Assembly (NCBI RefSeq): GCF_026626335.1
Contig: NZ_JAPNTZ010000008.1
Location: 310,001-374,000 of the forward strand
Source: Paractinoplanes pyxinae
GTDB lineage: Bacteria > Actinomycetota > Actinomycetes > Mycobacteriales > Micromonosporaceae
Length of the DNA stretch: 64,000 nucleotides
Direction: 5' to 3'
In this document: positions 43,671 to 51,975 of the stretch, piece by piece
Numbering within the stretch: position 1 is the first letter of the stretch
Layout of the letters: every line of letters starts with the position of its first letter
Made by a program: the position numbers and the translations under genes
The notes under the pieces: generated by a model
What the model was told of the DNA's origin: nothing
Databases searched by the model: none
What the model saw: only the letters and a program-made list of their open reading frames with translations

Positions 43671-45359
43671 CTAGCGCACCGGGATGGTCGTCGTCACCGT
43701 GGCCTGATCGATCTCGGTCGTCCGCAGGGTCATGGAGAGCTGCCACTCGCCGGGGAACGGGAACGTCAGGTTGCCCAGGCCCTGGTTCTCCAGGATGGAG
43801 GCGACCGGGTTCTCGATCGCCTCGATGCCCTTCTCCGGCAGCGACAGCGTGACCTGCCATTCGAGCACCTTCAGCGGCTTGCCTTCGGGCGTGTAGACGA
43901 AGGCGTGGATCGTGTTGTACTCGCCCACGCCGGCCGGGAAGACCTCGAACTGCACCGAGTACAGCTTGCTGTTCAGCGTGGTCACGAAACCCCGGGCCTT
44001 GGCCGCGGCCACCGCCTCGACGTCGACCGCACGGCCGGGGTTGGTCTGCACGAGTACGGCGGTGGCCGCCAGCACCAGCGCGGTGATCCCGACCTCGACC
44101 CCCGTCGCGCGCCGTAGCTGTCCGGGGCTGGCGGCGGCGGTGCCGCGTTGCACGAGCCGGCGCGACCAGGCGGCCACGCCCAGCACCACGATCAGCAGCC
44201 CGGTCTTGATCAGCAGAAGCCGTCCATAATCGGACTTGAAGAGCGCGTCGACGCTGCCGACCTGCACCACGGCCTGCAGCACGCCGGCCGCGACCAGCCA
44301 GTAGACGGCCAGGGCGGCCCACCGCGACCACGACGGCAGGATCACCCGCAGCTGCCGGGTGTCGGCGCGGCGCAGCACGATCGCGGTCAGCGCGACCAGA
44401 CCGCCGAGCCACACCGCCATGCCGGCCAGATGGGCCGTGTCGGCCACTACCAGCAGCCAGGCCAGCGGCGAGGCGGCCGGGTGCCCGGTCAGCGGCCAGG
44501 TCACCAGGATGGCGACGGTCAGTCCCACCAGCACGGCGGTGGGGCCGCGCCCGGCATGCCGGTGCACCCGCGGCACCAGGTACGCGGCCACGGCCAGCAG
44601 TGCCAGCCGGACGACCAGGATCACCCCGAACGACGTGGTCAGCACCTGGCCCAGTTCCCCCGCCGAGACGTCGAACGGGCCGGCCCCGGACGACGCGGGC
44701 GCCTGCAGCCAGATCGCGGCCAGCGTGCTCAGCGCCGTGACGCCCAGCCCGGCGCGAGCCAGCGTGACCAGGGAGCGGCGCTGGAACCACAGGGCGAGGA
44801 AGAGCACCGGCCCGACCGCGAGCGTCAGACCCCCGTACCCAAGGAACTTGGAAGTTGCCGTCGCTGTCTGCACCGCCGGGTGGACGCCCTCGTCGATCGC
44901 GGACGGCGCGCTGGCCGAGGGGGCGCCGACCGAGAACGTGAAGGCGCCCGAGATGGGGTGACTGTCGGCCGAGACGATGCGATAGCTGACCAGGTACGTG
45001 CCCAGCGGGCGATCGGCCGGGCGCAGCTTGATCGTCATGCCGTTCTGCTGCGGCTCCGGGTCGCCGACGTTGACCCGCTTGCCGTCGGGGCCGATCACCT
45101 GGGTGCGGCCGGGGATCACCTGGACGGCCTCGTTGAAGCGCAGCACCACCTGGCCGGGGGCGGCCTTGACGATCGAACCCTGCTGCGGGGCGGCCTGCGT
45201 GAGGATGGCGTGGGCGCTCGCGGGCTGAGCCGGCCATCCCAACAAGGCGACGACAATGCCCAGACCAGTCGCGAGCAGCCAGGACACGAGCCGGCGGTGC
45301 CAAACGTTCCCCACGGGTGGCCGTACGGAAATGTCGGTCTGCCGGTTCATTCGCGCCAT
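43671..45359 (-). CDS. CopC-CopD fusion copper-uptake membrane protein
   Basis: The ~562-residue protein has a signal segment and an exported CopC domain whose mature N-terminal His follows PASA (AHAILTQAAPQQGSIVKAAP, with DSHPISGAFTFSV). A multi-span CopD domain follows (~170-430, eight or so helices). A C-terminal exported beta domain (TLNSKLYSVQFEVFPAGVGE) resembles YtkA-like folds. CopC binds copper at the N-terminal His and CopD is linked to copper import. It is divergent from YibE/F by 48 bp. The start is MARMNRQTDIS; MNRQ three codons later is equally possible. Confidence 0.85.
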   Translation of the reverse strand: MARMNRQTDISVRPPVGNVWHRRLVSWLLATGLGIVVALLGWPAQPASAHAILTQAAPQQGSIVKAAPGQVVLRFNEAVQVIPGRTQVIGPDGKRVNVGDPEPQQNGMTIKLRPADRPLGTYLVSYRIVSADSHPISGAFTFSVGAPSASAPSAIDEGVHPAVQTATATSKFLGYGGLTLAVGPVLFLALWFQRRSLVTLARAGLGVTALSTLAAIWLQAPASSGAGPFDVSAGELGQVLTTSFGVILVVRLALLAVAAYLVPRVHRHAGRGPTAVLVGLTVAILVTWPLTGHPAASPLAWLLVVADTAHLAGMAVWLGGLVALTAIVLRRADTRQLRVILPSWSRWAALAVYWLVAAGVLQAVVQVGSVDALFKSDYGRLLLIKTGLLIVVLGVAAWSRRLVQRGTAAASPGQLRRATGVEVGITALVLAATAVLVQTNPGRAVDVEAVAAAKARGFVTTLNSKLYSVQFEVFPAGVGEYNTIHAFVYTPEGKPLKVLEWQVTLSLPEKGIEAIENPVASILENQGLGNLTFPFPGEWQLSMTLRTTEIDQATVTTTIPVR

Positions 45360-45394
45360 AGTGCCTTGCCGCTCGCCGGGGCCGCGCGCTGGCC

Positions 45395-45400
45395 TACCCT
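45395..45400 (+). promoter_or_regulatory. -10 element of leaderless yibE/F promoter
   Basis: TACCCT ends 7 bp before the ATG at 45408. No ribosome binding site is seen. Confidence 0.45.
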
Positions 45401-45407
45401 GGTCGCC

Positions 45408-46649
45408 ATGCCGGGCCACCATCACCACTCCTGGGCGGGCACTCCGGGCGCTCGCCGGCTGACGTTGATGTTCCTGATCCCGGCCGCGCTGCTGACCGTG
45501 CTGGGCCTGCTGCTTCTGTGGCCGAGCCAGTCACTGCCGGGCGCTCGGGACGCCGAGGGCCTGACCCGGGTGACCGGCGAGGTGCAGGCGGTCACGCCCG
45601 TGCCGTGCGCAGAGGTGCCGGAAGGCGATCCGGCCCCTCCGGAAAAATGCGGAACTGTCACCGTACGGTTGTCGGACGGCACTGAGGTGAAGGCCGAGAT
45701 CCCCAACGGCCCCGGGGCGGTCGAGGTGGAGCCCGGCGATGACGTGGTGCTGCTGCGCCTGCTGGACGGCGAAGGCGGGGAGAGCGAAAGTTACTCGATC
45801 GCCGACCACCAGCGGGGCACCGAACTGTGGATGCTCGGGGCGGCGTTCGCGCTGGCGGTGATCGCGTTCGGGCGCTGGCGAGGTTTGACCGCGCTGGCCG
45901 GGCTGGCCCTCACGTTCGTCGTGCTGTTGCTGTTCGTGGTGCCGGCCATCCTCGACGGCAAGTCACCGGTGCTGGTGGCCGTGGTCGGTGCGGCCGCGAT
46001 CATGCTGAGCGTGCTGTATCTGACGCACGGGTTCTCGATAACGACATCGATCGCGGTGGCGGGGACGCTGGCCAGCCTGACCATCACGGCGCTGCTGTCG
46101 GCCGTGGCCACGGCGGGCACGCATCTCAACGGCGTGGCCGACGAGACGGCCAACTTTCTCAGCATCACCGAGGGTGAGATCAACATGCGGGGCCTGTTAC
46201 TGGCCGGCATCGTGATCGGGTCACTGGGCGTGCTGGACGACGTGACCGTGACCCAGTCGGCCACAGTGTCCGAGCTGGCCGAGGCCAATCCCTCGTACGG
46301 TTTCCGGCAGCTGTACGGGGCGGCGACCCGCATCGGGCGGGCGCACATCGCCTCGGTCATCAACACGATCGTGCTGGCCTACGCCGGGGCCTCGCTGCCG
46401 TTGATGCTGCTGTTCGCGGCCGGGGAGACGCCGGTCAGCGAGCTGCTGACCGGGCAGCTGGTGGCTCAGGAGCTGGTGCGGAGCGCGGTCGGCACGATCG
46501 GCCTGATCACCGCTGTACCGATTACAACTGCGCTTGCGGCGTACGCGGCCTCGCGGCGCGCGTCGGAATCGGAGCGCCCTGCTCGCTCGTCACCGCCGCC
46601 TTCGGATGATCACTGGGCGGCCTTCGCCGACCGGCAGGACCGCCCGTAG
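45408..46649 (+). CDS. YibE/F-like family membrane protein
   Basis: The 413-residue protein starts MPGHHHHSWAGTPGARRLTL, with a His-rich N-terminus, one transmembrane helix and an exported ~100-residue OB-like domain (VTGEVQAVTPVPC...VTVRLSDGTEVKA). A YibE/F domain of about seven helices follows, containing LGVLDDVTVTQSATVSELAE. The frame is open far upstream but only the part from 45408 has YibE/F sequence. Function unknown; the His run and the CopCD neighbour hint at metal handling, which is speculation. Confidence 0.88.
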   Translation: MPGHHHHSWAGTPGARRLTLMFLIPAALLTVLGLLLLWPSQSLPGARDAEGLTRVTGEVQAVTPVPCAEVPEGDPAPPEKCGTVTVRLSDGTEVKAEIPNGPGAVEVEPGDDVVLLRLLDGEGGESESYSIADHQRGTELWMLGAAFALAVIAFGRWRGLTALAGLALTFVVLLLFVVPAILDGKSPVLVAVVGAAAIMLSVLYLTHGFSITTSIAVAGTLASLTITALLSAVATAGTHLNGVADETANFLSITEGEINMRGLLLAGIVIGSLGVLDDVTVTQSATVSELAEANPSYGFRQLYGAATRIGRAHIASVINTIVLAYAGASLPLMLLFAAGETPVSELLTGQLVAQELVRSAVGTIGLITAVPITTALAAYAASRRASESERPARSSPPPSDDHWAAFADRQDRP

Positions 46650-46662
46650 AGCGTCGCCGGTT

Positions 46663-46668
46663 TATGCT
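46663..46668 (+). promoter_or_regulatory. -10 element of leaderless LacI promoter
   Basis: TATGCT ends 7 bp before the ATG at 46676. No ribosome binding site is seen and YibE/F stops only 26 bp upstream. Confidence 0.45.
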
Positions 46669-46675
46669 GCCGCGG

Positions 46676-47689
46676 ATGAGTGTGAAGCGTGGGCGGCCGC
46701 CCGGAATGATGGACGTCGCCCGGCTGGCCGGCGTGTCCCACCAGACCGTGTCGCGGGTGCTCAACGAGCACCCCAACGTCAGCGAGCCGACCCGGCTCAA
46801 GGTGCGCGCGGCCATCGCCGAACTGGGCTACCGGCCCGACCGGGCGGCCCGGGCGCTGGTCACCGGCACGTCCAAGGTGATCGGGGTCGTCGCCCAGAAT
46901 TCCTCGCTGTACGGGCCGGCCTCCATGCTGACCGCGTTCGAGGAGGCGGCCCAGGCCACCGGCTTCGCGGTCAACGTGGGCAGCGTGCGCAGCCTCGACG
47001 AACACTCCATCGCCGAGGCGGTGGAACGCCACCTCGACCAGCGGGTGGCCGGCCTGGTCGTGATCGCCCCGGTCGCCTCGGCCGCGCCCGCCCTGGCCAA
47101 GCTGCCCGGCGACGTGCCGCTGGTCACCATCGACGGCGACCCGGAACGCTCGTCGTCCCTGGTCACGGTCGACCAGACGGCCGGCGCCCGGGCGGCCACC
47201 GAACACCTGCTGGCGCACGGACACCGGACGGTCTGGCATATCTCGGGCCCGGCCGACTGGTTCGACGCCGCCGGCCGCGTACGAGGTTGGGAAACTGCCC
47301 TTCGCGAAGCCGGCCGCGAGGTCCCGCCGCTGCTCACCGGCGACTGGAGCGCCGCCTCGGGCTACCGCAACGGCCAGTTGCTGGCCCGCCTGCCCGACGC
47401 GACCGCAGTCTTCGCCGCCAACGACCACATCGCGCTGGGCCTGCTGCGAGCCCTCAACGAACACGGCCGCCGCGTACCGGCCGACGTCAGCGTGGTCGGC
47501 TTCGACGACGTGCCCGAGGCCGCCTTTTACACCCCACCCCTGACCACCATCCGCCCCGACTTCGACGCTGCTGCCACGGCTGCCCTCGAACTGCTGCTGG
47601 CCCAGATCGAGTCGGGCACAACCGAAAACGCGCGCCGCATCATCGCCCCCACGCTGGTGGAGCGGGAAAGCGTCGCCCCGCCGGCCTAG
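46676..47689 (+). CDS. LacI-family transcriptional regulator, unlinked target
   Basis: The 337-residue repressor has the HTH GMMDVARLAGVSHQTVSRVL and hinge LGYRPDRAARAL at the N-terminus. Its effector domain contains ATEHLLAHGHRTVWHISGP and DVSVVGFDDVPEAAFYTPPL. No sugar genes are adjacent, so its regulon is elsewhere. The start is chosen as the second of two in-frame ATGs because the -10 element at 46663 fits a leaderless start there. Confidence 0.9.
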   Translation: MSVKRGRPPGMMDVARLAGVSHQTVSRVLNEHPNVSEPTRLKVRAAIAELGYRPDRAARALVTGTSKVIGVVAQNSSLYGPASMLTAFEEAAQATGFAVNVGSVRSLDEHSIAEAVERHLDQRVAGLVVIAPVASAAPALAKLPGDVPLVTIDGDPERSSSLVTVDQTAGARAATEHLLAHGHRTVWHISGPADWFDAAGRVRGWETALREAGREVPPLLTGDWSAASGYRNGQLLARLPDATAVFAANDHIALGLLRALNEHGRRVPADVSVVGFDDVPEAAFYTPPLTTIRPDFDAAATAALELLLAQIESGTTENARRIIAPTLVERESVAPPA

Positions 47690-47718
47690 CCGTCCGCCGA
47701 ACCCGCGATCTCGCCGAG

Positions 47719-47754
47719 CCCGGCGCTCTCACCGGACCCGGCGCTCTCACCGGA
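47719..47754. repeat. Two 18-bp direct repeats
   Basis: CCCGGCGCTCTCACCGGA is duplicated exactly at 47719 and 47737 in the 268-bp gap before the exonuclease gene. A second duplicated motif, CCACCCCGCCGCACC, occurs nearby. No gene is visible in this gap. Confidence 0.8.
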
Positions 47755-47944
47755 CCTGTACGCCGGGCACAGCCCTCCGCCGGCCCCGGCCACCCCGCCG
47801 CACCTGCGCACTCGGCACAGCCCCCGCGGCCCAACCCGGCCACCCCGCCGCACCCGCGCCCGGGCGAATGCGTCTCACCCCGGCGGAAGCCTGGAGGGCG
47901 CCACGCCCCACGCTGGGGAAACGGAAAGCGTCGGTCCCCCGGCG

Positions 47945-47950
47945 TAGTCT
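47945..47950 (+). promoter_or_regulatory. -10 element of leaderless exonuclease promoter
   Basis: TAGTCT ends 7 bp before the GTG at 47958 and no ribosome binding site precedes it. Confidence 0.45.
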
Positions 47951-47957
47951 CTGTCGC

Positions 47958-48971
47958 GTGCCACGCCCGGACCCCCTTCTGCTCGTTCTCGACGGCAACA
48001 GCCTGCTGCACCGCGCCTACCACGCCGGCGCGGGCGACGGCTGGGTCGACGACGACGGCAACCCGATCTGGGCGTTGCGCGGCCTGTTCGGCTACATGGC
48101 CCGGGCTGCGGCCCACCTACGCCCCGATGCGATCGTCGTCGGCTTCGACTGTCCCGTGGATTCGGCCCGCCGCGTCGACTACCCGCCCTACAAGGCCCAC
48201 CGCCCCGACAAAGCTGAGGATCTGACGGCCCAGCTGCTGGCCGCGCCCGACCTGCTGCGTGACGCCGGCGTGTGCGTCGTGGTCCCGCCTGCCTACGAGG
48301 CCGACGACGTCCTGGCCAGCGCGGCCGCCACCGCCCGGGCCGACGGCTGGCGCTCGGTGCTCATGACCAGCGACCGTGACGCGTTCGCCCTGATCGACGA
48401 CGCCACGACGGTGCTGCGGGTGCGAAACGGCGGCTTCGACGAAGCCGTGCTGATCGACGCCGCCGCGCTGCCCGCCCTGTACGGCGTCCACCCTTGGCAG
48501 TACCGCGACTTCGCCGCCCTGCGCGGCGACCCCTCCGACAACCTGCACGGCGTACGCCGCTTCGGCGCCACGACAGCGGCCAAGCTCCTGACCGCCTTCG
48601 GCACCGTCGAGGCCGCCTGGGAAGCCGGCGTCGACCTGATCCGCGACGCCGTCGGCGCTCACGCCGCCACCACCTTCACCGCCGACGGCGCCCGCGACAT
48701 CGTCGACCGCAACCGCCGCCTCATGGCCATGCGCCACGACCTGCCGATCCCCGACCTCTCCGGCGCCCGCCTCCCCCTGAGCATGGCCGTCATGCGCCGC
48801 GCCCTGCGAGCCCGCGGCATCAACCTCGGCCCGTCTCTCTGGGCCCTCACCGGCGGCGACCCGCCCACCGCCCCCGACGCCGACCCGACCCCGGAGTTCC
48901 GCCCCTGGGTCTTCCGCGGCAGCCTGACCGCCCGCCGCGAACCCACGCCGGGCCAGCTCTCGCTGTTCTGA
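47958..48971 (+). CDS. 5'-3' exonuclease (FEN-like, standalone)
   Basis: The 337-residue enzyme matches the polymerase I-type 5' nuclease domain without a polymerase. Metal-binding motifs are LLVLDGNSLLHRAYH, VGFDCP, YEADDVLAS and TSDRDAFAL. The H3TH DNA-binding helix is GDPSDNLHGVRRFGATTAAKLL. A C-terminal extension ends PGQLSLF. Such proteins are typical second 5' exonucleases in actinobacteria for Okazaki-fragment or repair processing. The GTG at 47958 is chosen because the protein then begins directly with the nuclease fold. Confidence 0.9.
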   Translation: MPRPDPLLLVLDGNSLLHRAYHAGAGDGWVDDDGNPIWALRGLFGYMARAAAHLRPDAIVVGFDCPVDSARRVDYPPYKAHRPDKAEDLTAQLLAAPDLLRDAGVCVVVPPAYEADDVLASAAATARADGWRSVLMTSDRDAFALIDDATTVLRVRNGGFDEAVLIDAAALPALYGVHPWQYRDFAALRGDPSDNLHGVRRFGATTAAKLLTAFGTVEAAWEAGVDLIRDAVGAHAATTFTADGARDIVDRNRRLMAMRHDLPIPDLSGARLPLSMAVMRRALRARGINLGPSLWALTGGDPPTAPDADPTPEFRPWVFRGSLTARREPTPGQLSLF

Positions 48972-48978
48972 CGCGCGC

Positions 48979-49009
48979 TTGACTTCGAGTGCGCTCGAAG
49001 ACCTAGCGT
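48979..49009 (+). promoter_or_regulatory. MerR-type promoter with operator
   Basis: TTGACT (48979-48984), a 19-bp spacer and TAGCGT (49004-49009) precede the ATG at 49017 by 7 bp. The spacer holds the inverted repeat CTTCGAG-TGCG-CTCGAAG (48983-49000). A 19-bp spacer spanned by a palindrome is the hallmark of MerR-activated promoters. No MerR gene is adjacent. Confidence 0.7.
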
Positions 49010-49016
49010 CGCCGGC

Positions 49017-50027
49017 ATGCAGACGATCGAACTGGGACGGACCGGGCAGCACGTCAGCGCGATGGCGCTCGGGGCCATGCAGATGGGCGGCGCCACCGAC
49101 GAGCGCGACTCCGTGTACATGCTCAACCGGTACTTCGAGGCCGGCGGGTCGTTCGTCGACACCGCCAACTGCTACGAGTGGTGGCGGCGCCCGGGCAGCC
49201 TGGGCGGCCAGAGCGAGGAGCTGCTGGGCCGCTGGATGCGCGAGGGCAACCGGCGTGAGCAGGTCTTTCTGGCCACGAAGGGCAGCGCGGTGCCGATCTT
49301 CTCGCCGGACCTGTGGGACGACCAGGGCCAGCCGAATTGGGAGCTCGCCCGCCGTACGTTCGAGGGCGCCGGCGCCGACACGCTGAGGCACGCGCTCGAC
49401 GGCAGCCTGCGCCGCCTCGGCACCGACCACGTCGACCTGTACTACGTGCACGTCGACGACCGGAGCACGCCGCTGGAGGAGACGCTCGAGGCACTGCACG
49501 GTCTTGTGCAAGCGGGCAAGGTGCGCCATCTCGGATGGTCGAATGTGCGCACTTGGCGGCTCGAGCGCATCCGGCAACTGTGCGAGCGCAACGGCTGGAC
49601 CCTGCCGGTGGCGGTCCAGCAGCAACACTCGTATCTGCGGCCGGGAGCGTCGGCCGACACACCCTCGATCGTCGACTTCGAGCAGCTGGACTATCTACGC
49701 GAGCACCCGGACCAGACGCTCGTGGCGTACTCCCCCATCCTCAAGGGCGTGTACGACAGCGCGGCCAAGCGCGACGGCCACTGGATGATGGAGAACTACA
49801 CCGGCCCGGACGCCGACGCCCGCTTGGCGGTGCTGGCCGACGTGGCCGCCGAGGCCGGCGTGAAGCCCAACCAACTCGTCCTGGCCTGGCTCCTGCATCA
49901 GGAGTCGCCCCGCGTGCTCCCGCTGATCGGCCCACGCACCCGCGACCAGTTCGACGACGCGCTGCCCGCCCTGGACGTCAAGCTCACCGACGACCAACTG
50001 CACCGCCTCAACAACGCCGGCACTTGA
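49017..50027 (+). CDS. Aldo/keto reductase
   Basis: The 336-residue NADPH-dependent reductase has the AKR motifs FVDTANCYE (catalytic Asp and Tyr), FLATKGS (Lys) and VDLYYVHVDD (His), then GLVQAGKVRHLGWSNVRTWR and the C-terminal cofactor region LIGPRTRDQFDDAL. The substrate is unknown. A MerR-type operator in its promoter suggests induction by a small molecule or by redox stress. It is monocistronic; a long repeat block follows. Confidence 0.92.
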   Translation: MQTIELGRTGQHVSAMALGAMQMGGATDERDSVYMLNRYFEAGGSFVDTANCYEWWRRPGSLGGQSEELLGRWMREGNRREQVFLATKGSAVPIFSPDLWDDQGQPNWELARRTFEGAGADTLRHALDGSLRRLGTDHVDLYYVHVDDRSTPLEETLEALHGLVQAGKVRHLGWSNVRTWRLERIRQLCERNGWTLPVAVQQQHSYLRPGASADTPSIVDFEQLDYLREHPDQTLVAYSPILKGVYDSAAKRDGHWMMENYTGPDADARLAVLADVAAEAGVKPNQLVLAWLLHQESPRVLPLIGPRTRDQFDDALPALDVKLTDDQLHRLNNAGT

Positions 50028-50100
50028 CAGCGCATACGGGCCGGCGGCCAGGCTGTCGAGCGTTCGTGGCACGAATTCGTTCGAAGCCGCGCAGCCGAGA

Positions 50101-50616
50101 CCACCCGCTCAGGGCCGCGCGGCCGACACGCCAGCTCGTTCAATGCCGCGCCCAAAACGCCACGTCGCTCACGGACGCGCACCCCAAACAACAACTCGCT
50201 CGACACCGCGCAGTCTGAACGCAACTCGCTCCACATCGCGCAACCGAGACGCCACCTCGATCACGGTCGCGCAGCCTGAACGCCGACTCGCTCAACATTG
50301 CGCATCCGGAACGCCAACTCGCTCACGGTCGCGCAACTCGAACGGCCACTTCGCTCAACACCGCGCGACCGGACGCCAACTCGCTTACGGTCGCGCAACT
50401 GAGACGCCAACTCACTTAACGTTGCGCAACTCAAACGGCCGGCTCGCTCACGGTCGCGCAACTGAGACGCCAACTCGCTCAACGTTGCGCAACTCGAACG
50501 GCCGGCTCGCTCACGGTCGCGCAACTGAGACGCCAACTCGCTCAACGTTGCGTAACTCGAACGGCCGGCTCGCTCACGGTCGCGCATCCCAGATTGCAGA
50601 CTCGCTCAATCGCTGT
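50101..50616. repeat. Minisatellite, ~17 units of ~31 bp
   Basis: About 17 units of 30-33 bp with consensus ACTCGCTCAACGTTGCGCAA then CTGAACGCC lie between the aldo/keto reductase and the lipase. The six right-hand units form a near-perfect 63-bp higher-order repeat (three copies); the left-hand ones are more degenerate. Many units hold GTTGCGCAAC, a perfect 10-bp palindrome. No real coding sequence is seen in the 697-bp gap (50028-50724); other contents are this array and two hairpins. Confidence 0.88.
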
Positions 50617-50617
50617 C

Positions 50618-50656
50618 ACTCGCTTCCGGCGGCCACGGGGGACGCCGGAAGCGAGT
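50618..50656. terminator. Hairpin downstream of lipase gene
   Basis: ACTCGCTTCCGGC (50618-50630) pairs perfectly with 50644-50656 over 13 bp with a 13-base loop. It follows the end of the 31-bp repeat array. Confidence 0.6.
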
Positions 50657-50657
50657 C

Positions 50658-50703
50658 TCAACCTCAAGCTCAACTTGACGTTCAGGTTGAGCTTGAGGGT
50701 TGA
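50658..50703 (-). terminator. Long hairpin after lipase gene
   Basis: TCAACCTCAAGCTCAAC (50658-50674) pairs with 50686-50703, with one bulged G, around an 11-base loop. At AT-rich composition and 22 bp after the lipase stop, it is probably the lipase terminator. Confidence 0.65.
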
Positions 50704-50724
50704 AGGTTGGCGCGTTTGTGCAGG

Positions 50725-51888
50725 TCAGAAGCGTTGGGCAATCCAGTTGGCTACCCGCTCGGCGGAGACGGTCACCGCCGTGTCGTGGTCCTGGCCGGGG
50801 AGCGTGTCGTAGCGGACGACGGCGTTCTGATCGCGCAGCCGTTGCACCAAAGCGTCAGTCAGCGTCGCCGGGACGGTGGCGTCGTCGGCGCCCTGCACGA
50901 TGTAGACCGGTGCGGCCGGCCGGGTCTGCGCGGGTTCCACGTACTTGTAAAGCTCGTCGACCCACCGCTCGGGCAAGGCGCCGTTGTTGAGCAGCTGAGC
51001 GGGCATCAGGTTGGCGTACGCGCCGAGGATCTCGTACAGGCAACCGGTCTTCAGGACGTCCAGACGGCGCTCGGCCGGAGAGGCAAGCACGTCGGCCGGC
51101 CGGAACGAGGGCTCGACGGCGTTGAGGCCGAACAGCGCCATCACCAGATAGCCCTTGCCCTCGGTCTGCGGGATCAGCTCGGCCAGAGTGCGCACACCGC
51201 TGGTCGGCGCGATGCTCACCGAGCCGCGCAGCTGCAGCTCACCGTCGTACGAGCCGGACAGCTGGTTGGCGAAGAGCGCGGCCTGCCCACCCTGCGAGTG
51301 ACCGTCCACCACGTACTGCGGCGAGAGGTCGTCATCGAGGTTCCGGGCGGCCCGGACGCTGTCGATGATCGAGCGGCCCTCGCTGTTGCCGATCAGGTAC
51401 GGGTGCGGCTGGTCGGTGCCGATGCCCGGGTAGTCGGGGGCGGCAACCGTCCAGCCACGCTTGAGCAGTTCGCCGACGGCGGTGCGCGCTTCCGGATAGA
51501 ACGCCTGCTGGTTGGTCGAAGGTGCGCACTGGTCAGCGAGCCCCGTCGTTCCGTGCGCCCACGCCACTGTGCGGTTCTTGCGGCGCTCCTTGGGCGTGAT
51601 CACCAGCCCGGTCGCCTTGATCGACTTCCCGCGTACGTCGGTGGTCAGGTACACGATGCGGACGGCGTCGCCCAATCGGCGCAGCTCATCCGGCAGGGTC
51701 GCGGGCGCTTTGCTGATCACCGCGCCCGGACGGGCGGGATCCCACTTGAAGACGGGGCTCGGGGCGAGCGCGGCGGCGCCGGGCGAGGCCAGGGCGAGAG
51801 CCGGCGCCGGGGAGACGGCTGTGGCACCAACCAGCGTGGCGGCGAGGAGGCGAACGATCATCTGTCTGCGCACAGACGCTATGGTCAA
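50725..51888 (-). CDS. Secretory lipase (LIP family, alpha/beta hydrolase)
   Basis: The 387-residue exported protein has a signal peptide (VRLLAATLVGATAVSPAPAL). Its alpha/beta hydrolase fold has the nucleophile Ser in VVDGHSQGGQAALF, an oxyanion-side HGTTG (VAWAHGTTGLADQCAPS), Asp in YIVQGADDATVP and His in PGQDHDTAV. Two cysteines could form a disulfide (QCAPS and TGCLYE). This matches the secretory lipase family (PF03583) of actinobacteria and fungi. It lies 87 bp after the racemase gene on the same strand, so it may be a separate unit. ATG 51861 is an alternative start. Confidence 0.85.
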   Translation of the reverse strand: MTIASVRRQMIVRLLAATLVGATAVSPAPALALASPGAAALAPSPVFKWDPARPGAVISKAPATLPDELRRLGDAVRIVYLTTDVRGKSIKATGLVITPKERRKNRTVAWAHGTTGLADQCAPSTNQQAFYPEARTAVGELLKRGWTVAAPDYPGIGTDQPHPYLIGNSEGRSIIDSVRAARNLDDDLSPQYVVDGHSQGGQAALFANQLSGSYDGELQLRGSVSIAPTSGVRTLAELIPQTEGKGYLVMALFGLNAVEPSFRPADVLASPAERRLDVLKTGCLYEILGAYANLMPAQLLNNGALPERWVDELYKYVEPAQTRPAAPVYIVQGADDATVPATLTDALVQRLRDQNAVVRYDTLPGQDHDTAVTVSAERVANWIAQRF

Positions 51889-51975
51889 CCGATCAAAAGC
51901 CGCTTTCCGTACGCCGCACCGAGCCCGATCGGGTGATCATCAGCCCGCATCATGCATCCTGAGCAGCCAAAACGC

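Noticed and set aside
50143..50703. Open frame of 186 codons over the 31-bp repeat block
   Set aside because: The 63-bp higher-order period keeps it open by chance. The protein is low complexity, the left-hand units do not share a frame, and there is no ribosome site.
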